Source: Paraburkholderia nodosa DSM 21604 (GTDB taxonomy: Bacteria; Pseudomonadota; Gammaproteobacteria; Burkholderiales; Burkholderiaceae). Taken from it: a DNA stretch of 64,000 nt. Below the pieces are notes generated by a model that saw nothing but the letters and a program-made list of their open reading frames with translations, did no database searches and was not told the origin of the DNA. Positions 48,955 through 58,815 of this stretch are shown in pieces. A program made the position numbers and the translations under genes. How positions within the stretch are numbered: the stretch's first letter is position 1; each line of letters begins with the position of its first letter. Location of the stretch: assembly GCF_000519185.1 (NCBI RefSeq), contig NZ_JAFA01000005.1:124001-188000 (forward strand), written 5' to 3'.

Positions 48955-51299
48955 GGCTGCACCCGCGTCGTGGCAGGCGCCGCCTGCTGCACCGGCGTGG
49001 TTTCCACCGGCGCCGTCTGCATGGGTGCGGCCGGCTGCATTTGCACGGCGCTTGCCGGATTGGCGGGAGCCGCGGGCTGCACGCCTAGCGCCTGTTGACG
49101 CCGCATCTGGTCGAGATCGAACAGGTTCAGCACGGAGCCGCCCTGGCTCGGGCCGACCGGCATCGGCGGCACGACCGGGTCGTCGCGATCCTTGATCAGG
49201 TTGTTGTCGGACTTGTATGCGCCCGTCACGCCCTGGATATAGTCGTAGCGATTCGACGTGACCGCCTGCGCCGTGTCGCGGTCGCTGATGATCACCGGAC
49301 GCAGGAACACCATCAGGTTGGTCTTCTCGCGCGTCTTGTTTTCCGAGCGGAACAGCTGGCCGATCCACGGAATGTCGCCGAGCAGCGGCACCTTGCTGTT
49401 GGCGACCTGGTAGTTGTCCTGCATCAGGCCGCCGAGCACGATGATCTCGCCGTTATCCGCGAGTACGGTCGACTGGATCGAACGCTTGGTGAACTCGGGG
49501 CCGGCCGGATTGGTCGTCGCGTTGGTCGTGCCCGTCACGATCGCCGAGTCTTCCGTGTACAGCTGCAGCTTCAGGATGCCGCCGTCGGTGATCTGAGGCT
49601 TGATGTGCAGCGTCAAGCCTACGTCCACACGATCGTAGGTGTTGAACGCCGTGCTCGCCGTGCCGCTCGTGAGGTTCGAATACGAACCCGTCTGGATCGG
49701 CACGTTCGTACCGACGACGATCTTCGCTTCCTGGTTGTCGAGCGTGATGAGGTTAGGCGTGGACAGCACGTTGGCGTCGGCCGTTTGCGAGAGCGCCTGC
49801 AGCAACGCGCCAAGCCCCTGCACGCCGAAGATGTTCTTGATCCAGCCGACATTCAGGCCCTGCTGGAGGTTAGAAGCCCCGAGCGCGTTGGCAAGGCCAC
49901 CGGTACTCGCGGCAGCGGCCGCCGCCGCCGTCAGGTTGACGATGCTGTTACCGTTGCCCGTCGCGAGATTGGTGCCCGCGTAGACGTTGCCGCTCGCCAC
50001 CTGCCACTGAATGCCCAGGTTGGCGTTGGTGGTCGAGTTCAGCTCGACGATCAGTGCCTCGATATAGACCTGTGCGCGCCGCGCGTCGAGCTGGTTGATC
50101 ACGGCGCGCAGGTTGCGGTACACCGCGTCCGGCGCCGTGACGATCAGCGAGTTGGTCGCCGCGTCGGCCTGGATCATGCCGCCCGGCTGGTTCTCGTCGC
50201 CCTTGTCCTTGTCGCCACCGAGGAAGGGCGCTTCGTTGCTGCCGCTACCGCCGCTGCCGTACGAACTGCCCCCGCCCAGCGAACTGCCCGACGACGTACC
50301 GCCGCCAAGCGAGCTCGACGGCAGCGGCGGCGTGCCGGAGGTACCCGTCGACGTGCTGCCGCCGCCGCTGTTGCCGGCCTGGTTGAAGCCGTTCGCGTTG
50401 CCGGACGACGACGTATCGTTGCCGCCCTTGCCGAGCATGCCGCGCAGCGTCTTGGCGAGCTGCGTGGCGTCGGCGTTGCGCAGCGGCACGACGTGAATGT
50501 TGCCCGGCATGCTGGTCGGCGCGTCGAGCTGCTTCGAGAGCTGGACCGCGGAGGCCAGGCGTTGCGCGTTCGAGGCGCGCAGCATTAGCGAGTTGGTACG
50601 CGGGTCGGCGATGACCGAGACCTTCAGCGACGGGTCCGAGGCGCCGATCGCGCCCGGGTCGAGCATCTTCGCGATTTGCGGCGCGATGTCGAGCGCATTG
50701 GCATTGTGCAGCGGCACCACCTGGACCTGCTGGCCGGCGGCCGAGTCCACACCCGCGATGATCGAGGCGATGCGGCGCACGTTGTCCGCATAGTCGGTCA
50801 CGATGAGCGTGTTGTTGGCCGGGTAGGCGGCAATGGTGTTGTTCGGCGAGATGAGCGGGCGCAGCACCGGCAGAAGGTTGTTCGCCGACTCGTGCCTCAG
50901 CGTGAACACCTGGGTCACCACCTGGTCGCCACGCGCGGTGGGCGCATTGCCCACATAGGTGGGCACGCCCTGCAGCTTGGCGTCGGCTTCCGGCACGACC
51001 TTCAGGACGCCGTGATCCTGCACGAGCGCGAAGCCTTGCATGCGCAGCGCCGACTGCAGGGTCTTGAGCGCCTGGTCTTCAGGTACTGGGTTCTCGGAGA
51101 CGAGATTGAGCTGCCCCTTCACGCGGGGATCGACGATGATCGTTTTGCCGGTGGCGGCGCCAATTGCCTTCGCCACCTGGTCGATGTCGGCGTTGACAAA
51201 ATTGAGCGTGACCTGCGCATAGGCAAGCTGTGCCGTAAAGAGTCCGCTCACGAGCAGCGCCGTGGCGACGCGACGCAAAGCCATACGATTTCTTCTCAT
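48951..51299 (-). CDS. gspD: Type II secretion outer-membrane secretin GspD
   Basis: A 782-residue secretin with a signal peptide ending QLAYA (about residue 28). The N0 domain is followed by three N domains, with a long Gly/Ser/Asn-rich insertion between N2 and N3 (about 290-350). The secretin core is recognised by VPIQTGSY, KPQITDGG and VPLLGDIPWIGQLF, and a C-terminal Pro/Ala/Thr-rich S-domain-like tail ends the protein. It forms the outer-membrane pore. First gene of the leftward gspD-E-F unit. Confidence 0.96.
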   Translation of the reverse strand: MRRNRMALRRVATALLVSGLFTAQLAYAQVTLNFVNADIDQVAKAIGAATGKTIIVDPRVKGQLNLVSENPVPEDQALKTLQSALRMQGFALVQDHGVLKVVPEADAKLQGVPTYVGNAPTARGDQVVTQVFTLRHESANNLLPVLRPLISPNNTIAAYPANNTLIVTDYADNVRRIASIIAGVDSAAGQQVQVVPLHNANALDIAPQIAKMLDPGAIGASDPSLKVSVIADPRTNSLMLRASNAQRLASAVQLSKQLDAPTSMPGNIHVVPLRNADATQLAKTLRGMLGKGGNDTSSSGNANGFNQAGNSGGGSTSTGTSGTPPLPSSSLGGGTSSGSSLGGGSSYGSGGSGSNEAPFLGGDKDKGDENQPGGMIQADAATNSLIVTAPDAVYRNLRAVINQLDARRAQVYIEALIVELNSTTNANLGIQWQVASGNVYAGTNLATGNGNSIVNLTAAAAAAASTGGLANALGASNLQQGLNVGWIKNIFGVQGLGALLQALSQTADANVLSTPNLITLDNQEAKIVVGTNVPIQTGSYSNLTSGTASTAFNTYDRVDVGLTLHIKPQITDGGILKLQLYTEDSAIVTGTTNATTNPAGPEFTKRSIQSTVLADNGEIIVLGGLMQDNYQVANSKVPLLGDIPWIGQLFRSENKTREKTNLMVFLRPVIISDRDTAQAVTSNRYDYIQGVTGAYKSDNNLIKDRDDPVVPPMPVGPSQGGSVLNLFDLDQMRRQQALGVQPAAPANPASAVQMQPAAPMQTAPVETTPVQQAAPATTRVQP

Positions 51300-51827
51300 G
51301 GGTGTCTTATCGAAGCCAGCGGCAGACGCGCGCGGCTATTCGTCCTCGACGTACGGCTGTGGGGCCGACTCGCCTGTGCTTTCCTGACTAGTGCCGGCGC
51401 CGGCTCTCCTCAGCCCGGACGTCCGTTAGTCAACAAAAGATGGAACAGTAGCAGTTTTTCGTGTCGAATTTGTCACAAAAAATGGCTCTCCGGGGAATTC
51501 TTCTAATCGCCGAGCCGCGCCAGCCGGTAATCCCAAGCTGTTTGTAAGCATGCATTCCTCATGAGCTGGCGCGCGCGGACTTCGATTGGCTCGAAGCGCC
51601 ACGTCTTGTCTGAGCAGCCAGCTTGACGCGTCATCGGTGACCGGTATCATACGAGCGGCCCGAAGGATGGCCAACGCACGTTTCCCCCGTCTTTATGTGG
51701 GAATTCCCGCATTGCGCGCCAGAAATCAGGCCGGCCAGCGAGAGATTGCGTCATCCTTCAGGCTGCGCCGTTCGCCTCTTTGCTTGTCCTTTTGTTTGCC
51801 CTTTTGTCAGCTTCCGCGCGAGTCGCC
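51300..51827. other. Divergent intergenic region gspD / lytic transglycosylase
   Basis: 528 nt. Contains the gspD leader and promoter on the left and that of the transglycosylase on the right. Slightly AT-rich around 51430-51560. No gene or clear terminator is seen. Confidence 0.5.
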
Positions 51828-52274
51828 ATGCCAAACGTCTGGTCCGCTACGCTTGCCGCCGCCGTGGTGCTCGTCACCGCGAGCGTCAGCACGCTCGCGC
51901 ACGCGGACTGTTTCGACGAGGCCGCGCGCTACCAGAAGGTCAATCCGCTGATCCTGCGCGCCATTGCCTGGCAGGAGTCGCACAACCGGCCCGACGCAGT
52001 ACACAGGAATGCGAACGGTTCGATCGACTACGGCGTCATGCAGATCAATTCCGTGCATCTGCCCGTGCTCTCGCAGTACGGCATTTCGCAAAGCACGCTT
52101 ATGGAGCCGTGCAAGAACGTCTATATCGCCGCGTGGCATCTGCGCCAGAAGATGAACAAGTACGGCAACACGTGGGCTGCCATCGGCGCTTACCATTCCG
52201 AAACGCCGACGCTGCGCGACCAGTACGCGCAGCAAATCGCCGACATTCTGCGCAAGTGGCATCTCATGCAATAG
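51828..52274 (+). CDS. Lytic transglycosylase domain protein (SLT, IagB/VirB1-like)
   Basis: A 148-residue periplasmic peptidoglycan lyase. The signal peptide ends near LAHA, and a Cys follows directly (DCFDEAARY). The SLT catalytic Glu is in RAIAWQESHNRP, then SIDYGVMQINSVHLP and the AAWHLRQKM region. Small enzymes of this type open the wall for secretion machines. Its place next to gspD suggests service to the T2SS, which is inference. ATG at 51828 chosen so that the signal peptide starts normally. Confidence 0.88.
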   Translation: MPNVWSATLAAAVVLVTASVSTLAHADCFDEAARYQKVNPLILRAIAWQESHNRPDAVHRNANGSIDYGVMQINSVHLPVLSQYGISQSTLMEPCKNVYIAAWHLRQKMNKYGNTWAAIGAYHSETPTLRDQYAQQIADILRKWHLMQ

Positions 52275-52451
52275 CACGCTTGAACGCGTGCTGAGTGCTC
52301 CCAGCGTGCTTGCGCCCTGAATGCGGCGGCACGCGTGCCCTGCGCGGCGCGCGTGCATGGTGCAAAATGCTGGCTGGCGCCGCACCCTTACGAGGATTTC
52401 GATCCTTTCGCGCGGCGCGCCTCCCGACTCACTTTCTGCACCACAACTGCG

Positions 52452-53777
52452 ATGAACCAGCCGCCACTGCCCGTCACCGTGCTCTCGGGTTTTCTGGGCG
52501 CGGGCAAGACCACGCTGCTCAACCATATCCTGTCGAACCGCGCGGGCCTGCGCGTGGCAGTGATCGTCAACGACCTCGCCTCGGTGAACATCGACGCCGC
52601 GCTCGTGCGCGACGCCTCGGCGCTCTCGCGCGTGGAAGAGCGCGTGGTCGAAATGTCGAACGGCTGCATTTGCTGCACGCTGCGCGACGACCTGCTCACC
52701 GAGATCCAGCGTCTCGCCGACCCGGCGCGCGCCGGCCAGCGCTTCGACGCCATCGTGATCGAGTCGACCGGCGTGGCCGAGCCCATGCCGATCGCGGAGA
52801 CCTTCACGTTCGCCGGCGACGACGGCGTCGCGCTCGACGCGTTCGCGCGTCTCGACACGATGGTCACCGTCGTCGACGCATTCAACTTCCTGCGCGACTA
52901 CGCGAGCGCCGACCAGCTCGCGCAGCGAGGTGTTGCGACGAGCGAGGAAGACGACCGCGCGATCGTGGAACTGCTCGTCGATCAGGTGGAGTTCTGCGAC
53001 GTGCTCGTGCTGAACAAGGCCGACCTCGTGAGCGACGACGAACTCGCGCGCCTGCAGCACATTCTCGCGCGCATCAATCCGCGCGCGGTGCAAGTGGTGA
53101 GCCGCTTCGGCAACGTGCCGCTCGAGGAAGTGATCAACACTGGCCGCTTCGACTTCGATGCCGCGTCGAGCGCGCCGGGCTGGCTCGCGTCGCTGCACGA
53201 CCATGACCAGTGCGACGACCCGGCGCATTGCCACGATCCAGCGCATACGCCGCGCGGCGAAGCCGACGAGTACGGCATCAGCAACTTCGTCTATCGCGCG
53301 CGCCGCCCGTTTCATCCCGAGCGCTTCTGGGCGCTGCTCAACCAGGAGTGGAAGGGCGTGCTGCGCTCGAAGGGCTTCTTCTGGCTCGCCACGCGCAACG
53401 ACATCACGGGCACGCTTTCGCAGGCGGGCGGCGTGTGTCGTCACGGTCCCGCGGGCACGTGGTGGGCGGCGCTACCGCGCGAGGAATGGCCGCAGGACGC
53501 CGAACTCGAAAAGGAAATCGCCGCCGACTGGCAGGGCGATCTCGACGACCCCAGCGTCGGCGACCGCCGCCAGGAGCTGGTGATGATCGGCGTCGATCTC
53601 GAGCGCGACGCGTGGCGCGCGAAGCTCGATGCGTGCCTTCTCAACGATGCGGAATACGCGGCAGGCCCCGAAGCCTGGCTGGGCTACGCCGACCCGTTCC
53701 CGTCCTGGGAGCTCGATGACGACGATCACGATCATGATCACGGCGATCACGACGAAATCGTTCACCGTCCCGACTGA
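52452..53777 (+). CDS. COG0523 (CobW/ZigA/YeiR) metallochaperone GTPase
   Basis: A 441-residue GTPase of the G3E family. Walker A is GFLGAGKT (residues 13-20). The CxCC metal motif is at 72-75 (GCICC), followed by [10 protein letters not shown] and LNKADLV. The CobW C-terminal domain contains [13 protein letters not shown]. Two His/Asp-rich stretches ([17 protein letters not shown], and near the end [14 protein letters not shown]) suggest zinc or nickel/cobalt binding. ATG at 52452. No Zur-type site was evident upstream. Confidence 0.92.
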   Translation: MNQPPLPVTVLSGFLGAGKTTLLNHILSNRAGLRVAVIVNDLASVNIDAALVRDASALSRVEERVVEMSNGCICCTLRDDLLTEIQRLADPARAGQRFDAIVIESTGVAEPMPIAETFTFAGDDGVALDAFARLDTMVTVVDAFNFLRDYASADQLAQRGVATSEEDDRAIVELLVDQVEFCDVLVLNKADLVSDDELARLQHILARINPRAVQVVSRFGNVPLEEVINTGRFDFDAASSAPGWLASLHDHDQCDDPAHCHDPAHTPRGEADEYGISNFVYRARRPFHPERFWALLNQEWKGVLRSKGFFWLATRNDITGTLSQAGGVCRHGPAGTWWAALPREEWPQDAELEKEIAADWQGDLDDPSVGDRRQELVMIGVDLERDAWRAKLDACLLNDAEYAAGPEAWLGYADPFPSWELDDDDHDHDHGDHDEIVHRPD

Positions 53778-53800
53778 CCGGAACGACGCGCTCAACGAAC

Positions 53801-53835
53801 AACGGCGCCGCAAAAGTGCGGCGCCGTTTGCTTTT
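53801..53835 (+). terminator. Terminator of the COG0523 gene
   Basis: A 12-bp stem (53801-53812 with 53817-53828) and an AAAG loop, followed by TGCTTTT. Confidence 0.8.
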
Positions 53836-53864
53836 GCGCCCGCAATGCATGAATCGCGCAGGCG

Positions 53865-53888
53865 AAAAAAAACCCGCCAGGGGCGGGT
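53865..53888 (-). terminator. Terminator of hupB
   Basis: A 7-bp stem (ACCCGCC/GGCGGGT) with a 3-nt loop, followed on the minus strand by a run of T. It lies 23 nt after the hupB stop. Confidence 0.88.
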
Positions 53889-53910
53889 GTCAACTTAAAG
53901 CGGCAATGCC

Positions 53911-54189
53911 TTAGCGCTTGTTGACGGCGTCCTTGAACGCCTTGCCAGCCGTGAACTTGACGGTCTTGGCAGCGGGAATCTTGATGGTTTCGCCGGTCTT
54001 CGGGTTACGGCCCGTACGGGCTGCGCGCTTGCCCGAACCGAAGCTGCCGAAGCCGATCAGCTGAACCGCGTCACCCTTCGACACAGCCTTCTTGACCACT
54101 TCGAGGAGCGTGTCCAGCGTCTCGCCGGTTTGTGCCTTGCTAGCGCCCGTCTGTGCTGCGACGGCGTCGATCAGTTCCTGTTTATTCAT
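53911..54189 (-). CDS. hupB: DNA-binding protein HU (HU-beta type)
   Basis: A 92-residue nucleoid protein. It starts [20 protein letters not shown] and contains [25 protein letters not shown], the DNA-bending arm signature. The ATG at 54189 has AAGGAAC upstream and matches the family length, so a longer in-frame start at 54336 is rejected. It has its own promoter (54241-54268) and terminator. HU assists DnaA-driven origin opening in enterics. Confidence 0.97.
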   Translation of the reverse strand: MNKQELIDAVAAQTGASKAQTGETLDTLLEVVKKAVSKGDAVQLIGFGSFGSGKRAARTGRNPKTGETIKIPAAKTVKFTAGKAFKDAVNKR

Positions 54190-54652
54190 TGAGAAGTTCC
54201 TTTCTGTGTTTAGGTTGACACGAACAGCGCGAACGCGCCGATTATACGGACGCGTGCCGCGCCGTCGAGCAGCGACGGACCCGGAGCACCCCGGCGTTTT
54301 CGCGTTGCGGCGACTAGCGTGTGTCTGATGCCGCAACGTCCGTGCTGCCGCTTCCCTGGGCGGCGCTTGCTATGATAGCGCAGCGCAAACCCAATAACGA
54401 CAAGGGTTTCGAAGATTTCGCGCGGGATATGCGGGTTTTTTGGAGCTTGCAGACCTTTTTGGGGTGTCCACCCCCGCAAATCCCCCCGCGTGCGACGTTT
54501 TTCCCGCCGCACGCGTTGCGCCGCGCCAACGCAGCATGCGCGCAAACGCCGGTCCGGCAAGCGTTTGCGCCGACGCGATCGGCCTTCGCCACACGCTTTT
54601 TCCAGCCGCGCTGCTTGCCCGTTTTCTCCTCACCTCTGGCTCCGCGTTCCTC
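54190..54652. other. Divergent intergenic region hupB / mnmC
   Basis: 463 nt. The left 80 nt hold the hupB promoter and leader. The middle has TATGATAG near 54371 and several T- and C-runs (54436-54490). Open frames extend from here into mnmC but lack family similarity. No gene is supported. Confidence 0.5.
54241..54268 (-). promoter_or_regulatory. Sigma-70-type promoter of hupB
   Basis: On the minus strand TCGACG (54268-54263), a 16-nt spacer, then the perfect -10 TATAAT (54246-54241), about 50 nt upstream of the ATG. Confidence 0.65.
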
Positions 54653-56629
54653 ATGACCGCCACCCTGATACCCGCCACGCTCGCCTTTCGGGAAGACGGC
54701 ACACCGTTTTCGCCCATCTATGGCGACGTTTATCACAGCACTGCTGGCGCATTCGCACAGGCACAAGCCGTCTTTCTGAACGGCAACGCGTTGCCGCAGC
54801 GCTGGCAAGACCGGCGGATCTTCACCGTGGTCGAAACCGGCTTCGGCCTGGGCGTGAACTTTCTCGCCACGTGGTCGGCATGGCGCGACGACCCGGCGCG
54901 CTGCGAGCGCCTGCATTTCGTTTCGGTGGAAAAACATCCGTTCGCGCGCAACGACCTGCAAAGCGCACTCGACGCAGTCGTTGCGCACACACGCGAAGCG
55001 CCGCTCGCGCGCGAACTCGTGAGCGCCTGGCCGATGCTCGTGCCGGGCACCCACCGCCTGGAATTCGAGGGCGGACGCGTCACGCTCACGCTCGTTTTCG
55101 GCGACGCGCTCGAGGTATTTCCCAAAATGTGGATGCGCGCCGATGCGATCTACCTCGACGGCTTCGCCCCGGCGAAGAATCCCGACCTCTGGTCGCCGGC
55201 CATTTTCAAGGCGCTTGCGCGCATCGCCGGCGAAGACGCCACCGTCGCGACCTGGAGCAGTTCGGGGGACGTCAAGCGCGCGCTGCAGCAAAACGGCTTC
55301 GAATACCACAAGGTGGAAGGCTTCAACGGCAAGTGGGAGATGCTGGTCGGACGCTTCGCGCCGCGCTGGCGCGTTCGCCGCTACGAGCCGCCGCTGCCGC
55401 TTGCGCTGCGCGAGCGGCACGCCGTCGTCGTGGGAGCGGGACTCGCCGGCTGTGCGCTCGTCGAGCGGCTGGCCGTGCGCGGCTGGCGCGTGACGCTGAT
55501 CGAACGCAACGCCGCGCCCGCGCTCGAGGCATCGGGCAATCCGGCTGGCGTGTTTCATCCGCTGATTTCGCGCGACGACAGCAGCGCGTCACGCATCACG
55601 CGCGCGGGGTTTCTCTACGCGCTGCAACGCTGGGCCGCGCTCGGAACTGCCGGCCATGCGCCCAGGCGCTCGCACGCCGGCTTGCTCCATCTCGCCACCG
55701 ACGACGAATCGCGCGCCGTCGCCGCCGCGCTGGAATCGTTCGGCTATCCCGAAGAATTCGTGCGCGCCGTCACGCGCGAGCAAGCGCAGGCGCTGGCCGG
55801 CGTCGCGCTCAATCAGGGTGGCTGGTTCTATCCGCAGGGCGGCGCGATCGACCCGGCGACGCTCTGCCGCGCCCAATGCGCCTTCGGCGCCGCGCTGCCG
55901 GGCGCGCAGGTCGAGACACGTTTCGGTGTGCGTATCGGTCACATTGCGCGCGCCGGCGAACACGAATCCGACGAATGGCAGGTGTTCGACGACGCCGGAC
56001 GGCTCGTCGCCCAGGCAGCCGCGGTGATCTTCGCCAATGCCCAGGACGCCTCGCGCGCCGCCGCGCTCGCGCATGCGCCCACCCGCATCGTGCGCGGCCA
56101 GCTCACGCTCGTCGATCCCAGCCCGCTCGCGAACCTGCGCGTACCCGTGATCGGCGAGGGCTATGCGGTGCCGCTCGACGGCGGCGTCACGCTCGCGGGC
56201 GCCACCTACGAAGTCGACGACGCCGACGACGCGCTGCGCGCCGCCGGCCATACCGAGAACATCGAACGCGTCGCGCACATGCTCCCTGAGCTTGCCGCGG
56301 CCCAGAGCGAGCGCGACTTCGCGGGCCGCGTGGCGTTCCGCTGCGTCACCAGCGACCGCATGCCGATGCTCGGCCCGCTCGCCGACGAAGACGCCGCCCG
56401 CCGCGACGCCCAGCGTCTGGCCGGCGCGTGGCCGCTCGACCTGCCGCGCGCAAGCGGCCTCTACGGTGCGTATGCGTTTGGCTCGCGCGGGCTCGTGTGG
56501 GCGGGGCTGGGGGCGGAGCTGATCGCGTCGCAACTGGAAGGCGAGCCGTGGCCGCTGGAGCGGGACCTTGCGGACCAGCTGGATCCGGCGCGCTTCCTGC
56601 AGCGCGCCTTGCGCCAGCGCAGTCTTTGA
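54653..56629 (+). CDS. mnmC: Bifunctional tRNA U34 mnm5s2U methyltransferase / FAD-dependent cmnm5s2U oxidoreductase MnmC
   Basis: A 658-residue two-domain enzyme completing the wobble-uridine modification begun by MnmE-MnmG. The N-terminal SAM methyltransferase (DUF752 type) shows FTVVETGFGLGVNFLATW and YLDGFAPAKNPDLW. The C-terminal DAO-type oxidase shows the FAD loop VVVGAGLAGCALVERLA (from about residue 260) and NPAGVFHPL. The length equals the E. coli protein (about 668). ATG at 54653; the ribosome binding site is weak. Confidence 0.96.
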   Translation: MTATLIPATLAFREDGTPFSPIYGDVYHSTAGAFAQAQAVFLNGNALPQRWQDRRIFTVVETGFGLGVNFLATWSAWRDDPARCERLHFVSVEKHPFARNDLQSALDAVVAHTREAPLARELVSAWPMLVPGTHRLEFEGGRVTLTLVFGDALEVFPKMWMRADAIYLDGFAPAKNPDLWSPAIFKALARIAGEDATVATWSSSGDVKRALQQNGFEYHKVEGFNGKWEMLVGRFAPRWRVRRYEPPLPLALRERHAVVVGAGLAGCALVERLAVRGWRVTLIERNAAPALEASGNPAGVFHPLISRDDSSASRITRAGFLYALQRWAALGTAGHAPRRSHAGLLHLATDDESRAVAAALESFGYPEEFVRAVTREQAQALAGVALNQGGWFYPQGGAIDPATLCRAQCAFGAALPGAQVETRFGVRIGHIARAGEHESDEWQVFDDAGRLVAQAAAVIFANAQDASRAAALAHAPTRIVRGQLTLVDPSPLANLRVPVIGEGYAVPLDGGVTLAGATYEVDDADDALRAAGHTENIERVAHMLPELAAAQSERDFAGRVAFRCVTSDRMPMLGPLADEDAARRDAQRLAGAWPLDLPRASGLYGAYAFGSRGLVWAGLGAELIASQLEGEPWPLERDLADQLDPARFLQRALRQRSL

Positions 56630-56654
56630 ACGCGTCACACGGAAGAAAGCCGCC

Positions 56655-56910
56655 CAGGTTATTCATGCAAGTCTGTGGATAACCGCGCGAATTGCCAGCG
56701 AATCGCGTGTGGAACCGGTGTGGACGTAAACGGGGTAACTCAGCACACCCCGTTCCAGGCCCAAAAGTTACTCTTTGAAGTGCGCACAGACCGCACATGC
56801 TTTGCGCGTGGTTGTGCGAGCGCCAACTCGCGGATTCCTTTCGGTAAACCCCGGTTATCCACAGGAAATCCAGGCCCTTGTTAACTTCTACTACGTATAC
56901 ATACGGTAAA
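56655..56910. other. DnaA-box cluster B (origin-like region)
   Basis: Two perfect DnaA boxes in opposite orientation (TGTGGATAA 56674-56682 and TTATCCACA 56855-56863), about 180 nt apart, with degenerate sites between. The right end contains the inverted copy of the 9701-9757 element, AT-rich with GTTAAC and GTATAC. It directly follows mnmC. Confidence 0.65.
56853..56903 (-). repeat. Origin-like inverted repeat element, arm B
   Basis: Read on the minus strand it begins TATGTATACGTAG and ends TGTGGATAACC, matching 9701-9757 at 44 of 51 positions apart from a 6-nt gap. The two arms are 47 kb apart in opposite orientation. Confidence 0.75.
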
Positions 56911-57553
56911 CAGTAAACCCCAAGCTAGCGCCATCGCTGCCGGCAAGCATGATCCAGCCGGAGCTTGAAACCCCAGACGAAAGCCGCCTCGTCGATGCGG
57001 TCATTTTTTCCGCATACGTCGTCAAAAGCGCACAATACAGACGCAATTACCGTCTTTGTCGATGCTTTCGAAGAGGTGGGGCAATTGCAAAAAAGCTATG
57101 GCACAATCGCCGTTCTTTCCGCGTCACATGCCGCATCAGACGGTCGACGCATCCAAGGAACGGTTGCCCCTCATCCTGAATCTGAGTGCTCAGGGTAGAC
57201 GGCAGCGTTCGTTCATCCAACGCGGGCGCAGCCACACCACACGCAAAGCGCCCGTACCGGCTGTTCGCCGCACCGTCATGTGCCGGCGCACTGCTTTGCC
57301 GCAGCGTTTTGCCGCACTGTTTGCCCGCACTCGCCGCAGGAAGCACATATTCGCGCCAGCTCGCCCAATCGTCATATCGTCGGCCAGCCGGCTGCATGGG
57401 TTGGTGCGCAGGCAGACAACTGACGGGGAGTAGAGGTGTCGTTCGCCTCGTGCGGCACGCGGCTTGCCTGTCAGCCAGTCGTATGTCGATCTAACGTCGG
57501 ACAGCCGGATTCGATCCCACGCAAGATGTCGTTGCCAAGGAGAAGCCACCACG
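56911..57553. other. Long leader/intergenic region before the antiporter gene
   Basis: About 640 nt. Short frames exist on both strands, but none shows a recognisable family, good ribosome binding site and plausible composition together. AAGGAG near 57536 is the antiporter ribosome binding site. Could be a long 5' leader; nothing more can be supported. Confidence 0.4.
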
Positions 57554-58759
57554 ATGAAGTCGGCGTTTTCGTTTTTTCCCGCCTGGCCGTTGCCGCTCGA
57601 CGGTATTTTCTGGGCCGGGCTCGCGCTGCTCGCCGCAGGTTTGTGCGGCGAGCTTTGTTATCGGGCGTGGCGCTTGCCGCGGATCTCGGGCTATGGGGTG
57701 ATCGGGCTCATTGCCGGATCGGCCGGGTTCGGCGTGATCGACACCGATGTCGGCACGTCCGCGCGGCCGCTGCTCGACGTCGCGCTCGGCCTGTTGCTGT
57801 TCGAACTGGGCAGCCGTCTAGACCTGCGCTGGATCCGCCGCAATCCCTGGCTCATCCTTTCGAGTCTTGCCGAGTCCTCGCTCACCTTCGTGCTCGTGCT
57901 CGCGGTGCTGCTGTTCCTTTCCGTGCCGACGATGATCGCGCTCGTCGTGTCCGCGATCGCCATGGCGACGTCGCCTGCGATGGTGATCCAGCTCAAGACC
58001 GAGCTGCGCGCGGAAGGCCAGGTCACGCAGCGCCTGCTCACGCTCACGGCGCTCAACAGCATGTATGCGGTGATCGTGGAAAAGCTCGCCTCGACCTGGC
58101 TGCATCAGGAAATGTACGGCAACGTGTTCGCGACGATCCTGCAGCCGCTGTATTTGCTGATCGGCTCGCTGATTCTCGCGTTCGTGCTCGCCCGCGCGTG
58201 CACGCTGTTTTACCGTCGGCTGAGCCCGCAGGACGAGCACTCGTTCGTCGCACTTTTCGGCCTCGTGCTGCTGGCGATCGCCATTGCGCACCTGCTCAAG
58301 CTCTCGACGATCCTGAGCCTGCTTGCCGCGGGCATCATCGTGAAGAATCTGGAGCCGCGCCCGCAGCTGTGGCCGCAGCATTTCGGCACGGCCGGATGGC
58401 TGCTCACGGTGATTCTGTTCGTGCTCACGCTCACCACCTTCGAGTGGCACGACATTCTCGTGGGCGGCGTGGCGGCGGCGGGGCTGATCGTCGCCCGTCT
58501 CGTGGCCAAGCTCGTCGGCGTGCTGATCTTCGCCAAGCCGAGCGGGCTGCACTGGAAGCAGGGTGTGGCGCTCGGCCTCGCCTTGACGCCCATGTCGGCG
58601 CTCGCGCTGCTGCTCGTCGAGGACACGTACGAACTCTATCCGACGTTCGATCCGCGTCTGCGCGCGATCATTCTTTGCTCGATCGTCGTGCTGCAGCTCT
58701 TCGGACCCTGGCTGGTCTATCGCGCGCTTGCGCTCGTCGGCGAACGCGGCGAAAAATGA
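57554..58759 (+). CDS. Cation/proton antiporter family protein (CPA2-like)
   Basis: A 401-residue polytopic membrane protein with about 11-12 hydrophobic segments. [37 protein letters not shown] and the following helices follow the Na+/H+ exchanger pattern of CPA2/KefB-like transporters. No TrkA-N nucleotide-binding domain is attached. The ion specificity is unknown. Its stop is 56 nt before ybdK, so they may be co-transcribed. ATG at 57554 with AAGGAG upstream. Confidence 0.85.
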   Translation: MKSAFSFFPAWPLPLDGIFWAGLALLAAGLCGELCYRAWRLPRISGYGVIGLIAGSAGFGVIDTDVGTSARPLLDVALGLLLFELGSRLDLRWIRRNPWLILSSLAESSLTFVLVLAVLLFLSVPTMIALVVSAIAMATSPAMVIQLKTELRAEGQVTQRLLTLTALNSMYAVIVEKLASTWLHQEMYGNVFATILQPLYLLIGSLILAFVLARACTLFYRRLSPQDEHSFVALFGLVLLAIAIAHLLKLSTILSLLAAGIIVKNLEPRPQLWPQHFGTAGWLLTVILFVLTLTTFEWHDILVGGVAAAGLIVARLVAKLVGVLIFAKPSGLHWKQGVALGLALTPMSALALLLVEDTYELYPTFDPRLRAIILCSIVVLQLFGPWLVYRALALVGERGEK

Positions 58760-58815
58760 ATCTCGCGGCGCGCGCGGCCGGCGGCTTGCGCGCGACGCCC
58801 CCGACAGGAAACGCC

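Noticed and set aside
57047..57397. Leftward 116-codon frame in the gap before the antiporter
   Set aside because: No ribosome binding site, no domain and Arg/Ala-rich random-like composition.
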